From positions 744,001 to 808,000 of the forward strand of contig BSBM01000827.1 in the NCBI GenBank assembly GCA_027924585.1: 64,000 bases of DNA, given 5' to 3'. The position numbers were made by a program, and so were the translations under genes. Positions 10,744 through 21,033 of the stretch are shown here, piece after piece; positions within the stretch are counted from its first letter, which is position 1, and every line of letters begins with the position of its first letter. The DNA is from Larix kaempferi. Taxonomy: Eukaryota; Streptophyta; Pinopsida; Pinales; Pinaceae. The notes below the pieces were generated by a model, which worked only from the letters and a program-made list of their open reading frames with translations, did no database searches and was not told where the DNA came from.

Positions 10744-11830
10744 TGCAACAGAAGGTTACTTCATAGACAGAGGCCCTAGCAATTGCGATGAAACTAGAGG
10801 CTTCGCCTATAGGAGAGACTAGCACAGGTATGGTTCAGATACAAACCCAGCTAGTAAATCTGACATTACAACTGCAATATATGAAGAGAGGAAAAGAAAG
10901 TCGATAAGAGGTTTGGTGTACAAAGTGTAAGGGAGAAGGTCACTCCAAAGAACATTGTCTGGTATTTAAAGATTACATCGCTAGTGGATCTCCAAACCCA
11001 TTAAATCAACAATAAGGACCATGGTGTGAGATTTGTCGATGTAGAGGAAATCGCCCATAAGACTGTTATTTAATTTATAAATATGTGCAAACACCTAAGA
11101 ACCTATATTGTACATTTTGTAATTCAGTTGGTCATGATGATTCCAACTGTAGAGCCTATGAACTCATGATGGAAAGAAAACATGATGTCTACCGAGTACA
11201 AGAAGAAACACCGCATAACAATGAAAATGCATAGTATGATCAAGGAATGTACATACGACGTGGAGGATTCAGAGGCAGAGGAAGAAACAATGGCCATGGA
11301 AGAGGAAGAGGTCATATATTGTGTTATAACTGCGCTCAACCTGGACATCTATCCAGAGATTGCACGAATGTTTGTATTACATGAAAATATTGTAAGCCTT
11401 TTGATCATGTCACTGAGGCATGCCCTGTGCTAAAAGAGAAAATGCAGGAAAGAAGATCAGAGGTACAAAATAAAAACATACAGATGATTGCCGCTGAAAA
11501 ACATAATATAGATTGTAACATTCATGCTGTGATGCAAAGTGGAGCTACGACATGTGTTGATCAAAGAGCAAAAGCTTCGACCTATGAGAATCACCAAGAT
11601 AAACAAAATCCTATTGAAGGGACTTGGATAAGAAAATCAACTAGAAAAACACCTGCTTTTGAGCTGAACAAAGAAAAACAAGTCTTCATAGAAGCAAGAG
11701 AAACCTTCAAAGAGACAGAACCTGTCACTCCACGAATCAAGTTGCGAAGTGAGACTTCTCCTGCAAAGGATATGCCAGCATCGTATGATCACTCGCGTAT
11801 TGAAATAGACGCAATGATTCCATTTGCGTA
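10744..11830 (+). pseudogene. gag: Gag nucleocapsid with five tandem CCHC zinc knuckles, element 2
   Basis: All five knuckles are in one frame. Knuckle 1 (10917-10958) CTKCKGEGHSKEHC is intact. Knuckle 2 (11025-11066) has Asn in place of His and a stop. Knuckle 3 (11109-11150) CTFCNSVGHDDSNC is intact. Knuckle 4 (11322-11363) CYNCAQPGHLSRDC is intact. Knuckle 5 (11382-11423) keeps C-H-C, but its first Cys codon is now TGA. A Gly/Arg-rich linker precedes knuckle 4. A charged linker (11427-11830) leads towards the protease. Typical plant gypsy Gags have one or two knuckles. The region binds RNA. Confidence 0.82.
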
Positions 11831-12554
11831 GTTGTTACAGAGCTGCATGAAGTTGTTAAAACATGATAATGACTTAGAATAATTACAGAACCTACTGATT
11901 CATAACGAGCAGCGTAATGTAGTAAATGAAGCACATAGGGTGGTTCATCACATTAAGAACCATAAGAGAACCAGAAGAGAAATGAGACTAAATGCATAGA
12001 TTGGAGATTTTGAAATGGATGAGATTATCCTTGACTTAGGCTCAGAAGTAAATGTCTTGACAAAGCAGACATGGGAACAAATGGGAAAGCCGAATTTATC
12101 ATGGTCACCAATACAGTTGAGGCTATCCAATCAGCAAAAGGTTATACCCTTTGGGAGATTAGAAAACGTCCTTGTTGACATTGATGGAGTGCGAAGTAGA
12201 GCAGACTTCGAAGTGATTGAGATCGTAGATGATAGCCAACCTTATCCTACACTATTGAGGATAGATTAGGCCATGGATAACCTCGCAATTATCAACCTGA
12301 AAAAGAAGAAGATGATATTTGAAGGAGCAGATATCAGGGTCATCGCACCCTTGGATCCTTCACGAGGACCTAGATACACTGAGCCAATAAGAGAAGAATA
12401 CAGAGCGCAAGATCTGGATCGTATCTACAAGATGACAGTGAATAAGGAAGATTACGTCAACCCAACTGATGATGGAACACTGAGTTGGCGATGCAACCGT
12501 TCTTGCATATCATACTCAGATGCAGGACTAGAGAATTGGCAGAGCAGAATGTAG
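11831..12554 (+). pseudogene. Retropepsin-like aspartic protease and linker, element 2
   Basis: The protease core begins near 12000 (IGDFEMDEIILDLGSEVNVL) with the active site DLGSE at 12033-12047. The segment PYPTLLRID (about 12241-12268), then a stop, then MDNLAIINLKKKKMIF and ADIRVIAPLDPSRGP complete the domain. The linker to 12554 matches element 1 (NPTDDG...LSWR, LENWQSRM). The same frame holds the zinc knuckles upstream, so Gag and protease were fused in frame. Stops at about 11829, 11878, 11997, 12268 and 12552 inactivate it. Confidence 0.8.
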
Positions 12555-13145
12555 GAAGTATCTGCAAGAAGATGTGTACAAATCACAAGATCACTGCACT
12601 GGATTGGAACGGAGGTAAGTCCAATCCCTACTTATGATGGCTTGACTAATATTCATACATTTTTTCAAGAATATCTTATATCAGTTTTAGACGAACATAA
12701 GATAGCAGCACTGGATACAGCACTGCGCGCTACACCTGCCAGATGGTGGGCCGCGCACAAGCAGAATTTGACTACATGGGAAGAATGTAAGCACATGGTG
12801 GAGTTCAGATTTCCAGAACAAACTGAGTTCGTATAAGTAAAATATGACGGACAAACTGATCCAAGAGAACACATAGACCTTTTCACGAAAGCATGGACAC
12901 ATAGACCACAAACAGAATGGGTTCATCTGTTTGTACACACATTAGAGCATATTCCGAAGAATTGGTACACATAAACATAACTACGCAGAGGAACGATAGA
13001 ATGGTATGTTATGATTAAGAAATTCCAAGCAAATTTTAGCTTCGAAGATGAATGCCCAAGTATAAATGAGGAATTACAGGTCATCAAAAAGAAGGTATTT
13101 AACAACACACCAGAACCTGTGTATCACCAACCAGAAGGTATTTAA
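12555..13145 (+). pseudogene. Second Gag-like segment between protease and RT, element 2
   Basis: Blocks in order: PIPTYDGLTNIHTFFQEYL (about 12622-12678), ALRATPARWWAAHKQNLTTW (about 12720-12778), EFRFPEQ, then after one stop KYDGQTDPREHIDLF (about 12840-12884), EWVHLFVHTLEHIPKNWY (about 12915-12968) and KFQANFSFEDECP (about 13018-13056). The YDG-x-x-DP-x-x-H start and Trp-Tyr core are those of Retrotrans_gag domains. The ARWW block before it looks like the end of another such fold, so the segment may hold one and a half to two copies. Stops at 12834, about 12972 and 12978 break it. Confidence 0.72.
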
Positions 13146-14380
13146 GACAACTAGAACATGCCCACGAATGTCATAACTTCGCTTTAGATGAAGACGAAGA
13201 GGAAAGCGATGATGACGACCCACGCAATGTTAACATACCTGAGTCGGAAGGAAAGCATGAAGTCGAAGGACCTCCATTGGAAATTACGGATCTAAGTAAT
13301 CCTGTAAAAACTCGAAAAGTGAACATTGGAACTACTGAAGAACTAAAGTAAGCTTCTATAGGAGATTATTGGCACGAAGAGACAGTTGCACAAATAGCAG
13401 ATTTAATTCGCGAATATGAAGACTTATTTCCTACGAATTTTTCCAAAATGAAATTCATTTTGGGTGACTTAGGGGTTATGAAAATACCTCTCAAGTCAGA
13501 TGCGAAGCCCATTAAACAAAGACCTTATCGACTAAATCCAAGATATAAAGAAAGGGTAAAAGTAGAGCTTGATAAGATGCTCGACGGAAGAATCATTGAA
13601 CATGTAGAAGAGTCAGAATGGATAAGTCCCATGGTTATCCAGGAAAAGAAAACTAAAGGCGAAATTCGGATCTGCGTAGATCTTAGAAAGCTAAATGATG
13701 CATCGCTGCATGACACATTTCCTACTCCATTCACTGATGAATTATTAGACAATGTTGGAGGGAATGAAGCATACTCTTTCACTAATGGATTTTCTGGATA
13801 TCATCAGATCAGAATTGATACAACAGACAGGCACATGACCACTTTTTCCACAGAAGGGGCTCATTTTAGTACACAGTTATGCCCTTTGGTATGAAGAACG
13901 CACCTGCTATTTTTTCAAGAGTAGTTGTTGCTGCATTCAAGGATTTCATCCATCAATTTCTAGAAGTATATTTTGATGATTGGACAGTATTTGGGTTACT
14001 GAAGAATCATTATGTTGGCTTAAGAATGATGTTTGCAAAGTGTAGACAATATAAGATCTCCTTGAACTTGAAGAAGAGCATTTTTTGTGTTCCCTATGGA
14101 ATTCTACTAGGACACATTGTTTGTAAACAAGGGATGATGGTTGATCCAACTAAAATCACAGTTATTGTGAACTTGCCAACACCTAATTCAGTAAAACAAC
14201 TACACACTACATTGATGCACCTAGGATATTACAAGAAGTTCATCAAAGGATATGCACAGATAACTGCGCCTATGGAAAAATTGTTGAAGAAAGAAGCAAA
14301 GTTCATATGGACTGAAGACTGCCAGAAAGGACTGGACACACTGAAAGAAATGATGGTAATTGCGCCTATCTTAGTTTTTC
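13146..14380 (+). pseudogene. Reverse transcriptase, element 2
   Basis: An acidic linker (about 13180-13330) in shifted frames leads to the open segment from 13448. Blocks: PYRLNPRYKERV, EHVEESEWISPMV, ICVDLRKLNDA, SFTNGFSGYHQI, then a frameshift near 13870, PFGMKNAPAIFS, the catalytic YFDD at 13969-13980, LNLKKSIF, LLGHIVCKQG and YYKKFIKGYA. From 13879 to 14811 the frame is open, continuing into RNase H. All catalytic Asp residues are kept. Confidence 0.9.
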
Positions 14381-14811
14381 CAGATTGGAGAAAACATTTC
14401 CATGTACATGTAGATGCTTCGTCCATGGCACTTGGTGTTGTGCTAGCTCAACCAGGTGAGGGAGGCATTAAACATCCTATTGCATTCTCAAGTAGGAAGT
14501 TGTCCTCAGCAGAAAAGAATTACACTACAACAAAAAGAGAAATCTTAGCTATGGTATACGCATTGCAGAAATTCATGCACTATCTGCTAGGTGCGCACTT
14601 CTGTATGTTTACTAACCATTCAGCTTTGAAATACCTGGTCAATAAACCAGTGTTAGGGGGAAGAATCTGTAGATGGTTATTACTCTTTCAAGTGTATGAT
14701 TTTGAAATCGTTGTTAATCCAGGAAGGCTAAACTCAGGACCTGACCAACTTTTCACAATTGAGTCAGGCGAAGAACCTACTAACCTAGAAGACAGTCTAC
14801 TAGATAAGTAG
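14381..14811 (+). pseudogene. RNase H domain, element 2 (catalytic Asp lost)
   Basis: Continuous with RT. Blocks VHVDASSMALG, HPIAFSSRKL, REILAMVYALQKF and LKYLVNKPVLGG are clear. In the third catalytic block the Asp of the usual TDHSALKYL is Asn (AAC at 14614-14616), a G-to-A type change. The last block reads PDQLFTIE. Element 1 keeps Asp at the same position, so this is decay of this copy and not a lineage trait. Confidence 0.88.
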
Positions 14812-16150
14812 TTGTTTTCTATTCAGAGAGCAGATGACTATTATAAGGACATTATAGAATTTATGACCACAGGTATGGCACCTACAGATTTTACTATGCA
14901 ACAGAAGAAACAACTAGTAGTAAAAGCAACTGACTTCACCATAATTGTAGGGAAATTATACAAGCTAGGAATAGATGAAGTACTGCGCAGATGTGTGCTG
15001 GAACACGAGAAACCATTAGTACTTACTGAAGCACACTCGGGGGTGTCTGGAGGCCACTACGCAGGAAGAGCTACTACGCATAAAATATTAAGAGTAGGAC
15101 TATGGTGGCCTACACTCCATAAGGATTCAAAGGAACATTGCCAAAGTTGCGATGTTTTCCAGAGAACAGGGAAACCATCTCGCAGAGATGAAATGCCATT
15201 GATGCCAGAGTTGACATTGCAAGCCTTTGATAAATGGGATATTGATTTCATGGGACCTATTAACCCACCAAGGAAGCAAACTGGTTCGAGATACATTATT
15301 ATAGATACAAACTATCTAACCAGATGGGCAGAGGAAAAACCAGTAAAGGACTATAGCACAGTTACTGCCACGCAATTCATTTTTTGACATCATCACAAGG
15401 TTTGGATGTCCAAAGATCTTAATGAGCGATTAGGGAACACACTTCTTGAATATAACTATTGAAGCCATGAATGAAGAATTTCAGATTTACCACCAGAAGA
15501 GCACACCATATCATCCACAAGCTAATGGAACTGTTGAAGCTTTCAACAAGGTGTTGGAAAATGCCTTGACTAAGGTATGTAACATAAAAAGGGATGATTG
15601 GGATCTGCGAATAGCAGCTGTGTTATGGGAATATAGGAAAACTTGTAAGAAGTTGACAAGCCATACACATTTCAAGTTAACATATGGACATGAAGCTGTG
15701 ATGCCAATGGAATACATAGCACCAAGTTTGGGAATTGTAGCATTCACAGACATGGCAGATGATGAGACAATGGAAGAAAGGCTACTGCACTTGGTTGGGT
15801 TGGAGGAAGATCACTTCATTACAGGATTTCATCAACAAGTGCAAAAAAACAAAGAGAAAGCATGGCATGATCACCACATTAAGTACAAATTATTTCATGT
15901 AGGAGACTTTGTCCTCCTCTATGATAGCAAATTCATGAATTTTCCTGGAAAATTTAAAATGTATTGGCTAGGACCATATATTGTTAAGCATATTACTAAT
16001 GGTGGCGCAGTTCAGCTAGCCACATTAGCAGGAGAAAACCTACCATGTCTTATTAATGGAAGTAGACTAAAACCCTACAGGGATAGTGCTACTTCACGAG
16101 ACCCTCAACGATCAGAAATGAAGAAAATTATAAGTGTAAAGTGCATTTGA
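14812..16150 (+). pseudogene. Integrase, element 2
   Basis: The His/Cys zinc module (HSGVSGGHYAG to CQSCDVFQR) is at about 15034-15170. The core has KWDIDFMGPI (first Asp), a frameshift near 15387, LMSD followed by a stop (second Asp, about 15420-15434), and [17 protein letters not shown] (Glu, about 15527-15577). The C-terminal part ([41 protein letters not shown]) ends at 16150. There is no chromodomain. Confidence 0.9.
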
Positions 16151-16777
16151 AATTGGACACTAAGAATGTGCGAATAAAAGTCTGCACACAATTTTGGTGA
16201 AATACGAATTTCCATGAAATATGACATGCAAAGTGCACACCGGAAGATGAAATGTGAAGTATCAGAACACTCGCGCTGCGAAGTTAAGAACAAGAAAAGG
16301 AAATGCGCAGTGAACTATGCATACCACATAACAGCTAGCGCAGTTCAAAGGAAAAGATAACTGTTACCAATGTTGGTCGGTAAATTAACCGCTATCTAGA
16401 ATGTCGGTTGATTAGTTGTTACCCACTATGTCTACATCGACAAATCCCAGCATTTAAAGAAAATCTTGTCTGTTCGAGCCTAATCAATGATGGAAAGGAT
16501 CGAGATCTCAGCGAGATATGACCAACGAACATGGTATTTAATATCTAATTTAGCCATCACACATTCCGACGACACCGACAAATTTTAGAAATTAAGTAAA
16601 GTTTGTCCGATCAGACATAATAAATGACGGAAAAGACCGAGATCCTTGAGGGATTTTGCAAACAGTTATAACATGTAATGTCTAAGCTAGCTGTTAAGGG
16701 CACACTGTCGAGGTAAAAAGCCTATAAATGATAAAGGTTGTTTACTTACCAGCTTTACCACGAATTTTGAATTTTTA
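16151..16777 (+). promoter_or_regulatory. Non-coding gap with about 137-bp direct repeat and TATA box before the extra ORF
   Basis: About 630 bp without coding signal. An imperfect direct repeat has copies starting near 16464 and 16601 (period about 137 bp). Both contain a block like GATGGAAAGGATCGAGATC / GACGGAAAAGACCGAGATC, and a partial third copy may precede them. A good TATA box (CCTATAAATG, TATAAAT at 16723-16729) follows the repeat about 50 bp before the extra ORF. This is the same arrangement as in element 1 although the sequences differ, which supports an internal promoter by inference. Confidence 0.5.
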
Positions 16778-19675
16778 TTGACTATAGAAATCCTAAGTGC
16801 TCACCAGCTGAAAGCAATAGTCGCTCACTTGTATATGTCTGTAGAGCCGAATTTAGAAGAAATTTTGGGTACCTTCAACCATTTTGGTCTGGGAGGAGTC
16901 ATGAAGTCACCTGCAAAACAAGTTGCTCCAGACCGGGGTGGCCCATCCAAAAATTTAGCACGGAATCAACCGTCGTAGCAGAAGAAAGACAAACAGTCGA
17001 CCACTGGACAGGAAAATCCCAAGGCCACAGGAACTAAGAAGCCTCCTGCTCCACAATTAAACCCACCGACGCCAATATGGATCATTCCCAAGTATGCTAG
17101 CCCGAGAAGAAGCGACACACCAGGTGTGCTTCTTGAAAAGAATTCCCAGTACAACATTCACCTACCGTCGATGTCAAACCATGTGCGATTAAAGAAGAAT
17201 TTGCTCAGTAAGATCCCTGAATGTAAATTTGTAGACTATAATTTGTTGAATCACGAAAAAATTCCACAGTTCCAACCAAATAAATACATGTACTGGAAAT
17301 ATGATGAGGTTGCAAAGGAAACGAAGGTTGTCCCGAGGGAATGGGCTGAGCCGCTATCCGGGTTTGGATTTCTCAACTTGCTACGGATTCCACACTTTGA
17401 GAGGAGCAATGAGCTCAATGCCATGGTGCACACTCTGCTTTCATGTACGCACCAAAGGTACATAAGGTTGGACCATAAGGTAAACATCACTATTGACCTT
17501 ATCATCAGGATTACAGGCTTAAGCAAAAGGGGTGAAGACCCTTTAACTGACTTCGTTGGGAAGAGAGAGGATAAAGAATTGGCCGCAAAAATAACGTTCA
17601 AATTCGACCTAACCAAAGGGAGCATAGGTTATGTAACTAATACAATTAAAAACGAACCTCTGCGGTTCACAATTTAGCTGATTGCGGGAAGGATTCTAAG
17701 GAATTCTATACCAAAAGAGGTTTCTACTACCGTAGTAGCCTTAGCTCCGAAGGCTAAGGACGGTTTTCAATACAACTGGGCGAACTATCTATTGAATGAA
17801 TTTTTAGAGGATGTCCGAGACACACAGGACAATGGATCACCATTTAAATTCAGCTGGTTGCTGGTACTAATTGCTTTCATGGGGTGGAAGGAATCCCTAT
17901 ATCAGAATGGTCTTCTAGTAGCCCCGAACGATTGCTATGGGTCGAGATACACAAACACGTGGGCTTCAGCGAACCCAAATAAACAAAGGTGGAGAAACCT
18001 GTAGTTATGAGAAACTATGTAGAGTCATTCAGAAGACTTCACGTATTACTAAGGAGGTGACGACCCGATATATTCCAAAGATGATTTTCAAGGCTGGGCT
18101 ACACTTCATATATATATAGCCATGCATACTCATTACACCTGAAACATGGTATGAAGGACAACATCATATCGATGCGTAGAGGATCGATCTGATCCTAGAA
18201 GATTGGTCGGCGGAATGGAAGATCGATGCGCCGCCCATGCTCATCACTTCATCTGAGGAGAGCGAAAAGGATGACTGAGAAGACAAAGATCCTAATGTCA
18301 CAAGTATGCAGGACCCAAATACTCACCAAGGATCGAAAGAGAAAAGGAAAGAACCTGATACAGAAGTGCCGGATAAGCCACAGAAAAAGAAGACAAAAGC
18401 TACTAGAATTCCGTTGGATGCATAGTTGCACGACGATGATTATAAGTGCATAGCAGCAAGGGTATCGACATACCTAGAAGATGTAATGGGGTTGAAAAAC
18501 ACCAAGGAAGAAACATTACAAACAAAGGTGAAGGAAAGCGTGGCCGAGTTGAAAAGTCTGGTTATGAGAATGGAACAAGTCTAGCGAGACTTGGTAAAAG
18601 AACCAGACCATGACGACTGCTTAGGCGAGTCAAGATAGCAGAGGAGAAGTCCTCTTTCCTATACCACAAGGACACAGATAGTCAAAATCGAGCCAATGTC
18701 CATCATATTCCCAACAGATGACATGGATGAAAGTGCGCGAAGGCTCACACAGTTAGAAATCAATGTGGGGATGCTACCCATAGAGTGATTGCATAACCTG
18801 CATAAGCACATAGCAGATGAAATCCATGAGAGAGACATAGTCTCTCATAACCAATACCTAAGGCTGGAAGAAAACTACAAACAGTTGCAAGAGGAATGTG
18901 CGCTGAAGACAAGGGAGCTTGACTACGCATAGGAAAAACAACGCAAGATAAAGGAAGCAGTTTCACGTGTCTACGCGAAGCTTCCCGAATTTGATGAAGA
19001 TCCGGAAATAGAGACAACCATCCTAAATATCGGTGCTGTTGTTGATAGTCTAAAGGACTAAATGATGCGGCTACAAATTTCCCATAAGGATAAAATTGCT
19101 GATATGGAAGTTTCCCATCAAGCAAAAATTGCGGAGCTAGCAACTCAACAACAAGAAGGAACATCGTAGCAGGAAGAAGAAGCAAGAGCAGAGGTACTGA
19201 AGGCCTCTACAGAAAGAATATATGCAGAACTGGTGATATTCCAAATCCTGCTAGATGAAGTTTCTAAAGTCTGGGCATGTTACAAGAAGAACCAGAATTA
19301 CAAAGCATCCAGGATGAAGTGCAACGGAAGCAATAGGATCTGAATTCTGTTAATGCTGCCATGAAGGACTTGCGAGCACGATAGAAGATGTAGAAGTTCA
19401 CAGAGAGAAGGGAACTTCAGAAAGAGATAGAAACATTAAGAGCAAAGGAAGCTGAAGCTTCCTCAATATTGCAGCCGCTACAGGAAGAAGCACTAACCTT
19501 GACAGAAGAAATTGAGTTGAAGTTGCAATATCTCTAGGCGATAGAGGATAATGTCAAGGAGCAACTTTTGGAACCCATTTCAGAGGAAATGCTCAACATA
19601 TTCAAGGGATGCGAGCAAGAGGCCAAGGAAACAGTTACAAAGCTCAGCGCAACTGTTAAAGAGTTCACTATGTGA
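16778..19675 (+). pseudogene. Extra 3' ORF of element 2 (globular N-half, coiled-coil C-half)
   Basis: The frame begins near 16778 at a TTG (perhaps a mutated ATG); YMSVEPNLEEI matches the start of the element 1 ORF. A Pro/Lys-rich stretch is followed by a folded region open from 17126 to 17677 (183 codons) containing WAEPLSGFGFLNLLRIPHFE and DLIIRITGLSKRGEDPLTDF. After one stop come NYLLNEFLEDVRD and FSWLLVLIAFMGW (to 18004). After a frameshift, LILEDWSAEWKIDAPP (about 18189-18237) and an acidic linker follow. From about 18440 to 19672 it is predicted long coiled coil with several stops. Total about 960 codons, as in element 1. Not assigned to a known enzyme; possibly a distant plant mobile-domain relative. 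Confidence 0.68.
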
Positions 19676-19756
19676 TCAAGAACCTCAGTGGATGCACATA
19701 TGGAACAACTAGGTCGAAGTGGATCGGGGATGAGCCACTTGTGAGTATTAGGAGAC

Positions 19757-21033
19757 TGTTGGGCATGGCCCAAGTGGCACAGTTTTGACAATGCACAGTC
19801 TAAGCACGTCGCAGTTTTGGTGATGCACAGATCCAGCACAACAACTATTTTTGGCAAAGAATATAAGTAAAGTGAGGTCCAACAACGACCTATTTTGGTT
19901 AAGCAATTCCGCAGAATCCTGGGAGAAGGGTAAAGAATGGTGCAGAATCGAAGGAAAGCGACCTGTCAGCCAGAGTGGCAGAAACTGTTAGAGGCAAAGC
20001 CAGAGTGGAAGAAAGGGACACGCCACTATGCAGTCAGAGCCGTTCCGTGAGGATTGCGGCTATCTGAAGGGTGTCAGAGCCAAGAGTGGAATGGAAGGGA
20101 GGCTAGAGGCAAGTGGAGCAGCTATCGACTACGACAGGTTGATTTAGCAGGGTAACCGCACCATTTTTGGTACTATAGGGTTTTGGCCCATACTCATTGT
20201 AAATATGGACCTGCATGAACGATCTATAAAAGGGGCAATTTTGTAAGGGAAGGGTTGATTTTTGATCTCTCATAGTATGGATTTTTTTTTATCTCTGTTG
20301 GGTCTTTCGAAATACTAAGTATTGTAAAGAGGCTCTGCAGCTGCATGCGCAGAGACCTATTGTAGAGAGAAGTCTGCAGCTGAGTGCGTAGGCTGGAACT
20401 GTTGAACCCTTCCCATTAATATAAACAACAGTTCCCATGGACGTAGCTCCCATCCGAGGGGTGAGCCACGTAAATAAGTGTGTTATGTGCTTGAATGAGT
20501 GTGATTGCGTATACTTATGTTTATGTTTACATTCATAATTACACTTCTGTATGTTCGTGCTTTTATATGTATTTTCATGTGTATGATCAATGAGAATAAT
20601 ATGTTAAGTATGGAACACGTATGAATGAATGCATAAGTATTTCGGAATATGTTGAATGCATAAGTAATAGGAATAAAACTAAGTCAGGGAATCCTGTAAT
20701 GTGTGTGATTGTTAAGAAGTAGCACAGCCTGGAGTTGCGTTGTCCTATTGTTTAAGTGGCCATTTTGAAGTGCGTAGTCCTAGTGTGCGCTATAGTATGA
20801 GAGGTAGACGCGAAGTAGGTGTAACTTCATGCAGTTCACCAGTCTTTTAACCACGCATCACCTGATTATAGAAACCTGCTTCTATAATCCCCCATAAATT
20901 CACCTCGGGTGAGACCTCAGTCTGTTCACAGACTGTTGCCGAAAGGGCCGGTGAAGAATGGTTTTGTTGGACCACAATTGCGCAGAACCTGGGTCAATAT
21001 AAGAGAGTTAAACAACAAGGTTCATACCCAACA
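19757..21033 (+). repeat. LTR B, 3' LTR of element 2
   Basis: About 1,277 bp, beginning TGTTGGGCATGG and ending CATACCCAACA, so the ends form the palindrome TGTTGGG/CCCAACA. A TATA box (TATAAAAG) is at 20225-20232. Just past the end the sequence switches abruptly to LINE A coding sequence. No second copy of this LTR is present in the window. Confidence 0.75.

Larger units (their letters stand above)
9839..21033 (+). mobile_element. Element 2: decayed Ty3/gypsy retrotransposon with extra 3' ORF
   Basis: Same gene order as element 1 and homologous throughout, but diverged. Gag, five zinc knuckles, protease, second Gag-like segment, RT, RNase H, integrase, gap with repeats and TATA box, extra ORF and LTR B are all present. 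Unlike element 1 it carries several frameshifts (about 10270, 10700, 13150-13440, 13870, 15390, 17985, 19290) as well as stops. No LTR matching LTR B is found on its left. Its right end abuts the middle of LINE A. Confidence 0.88.
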
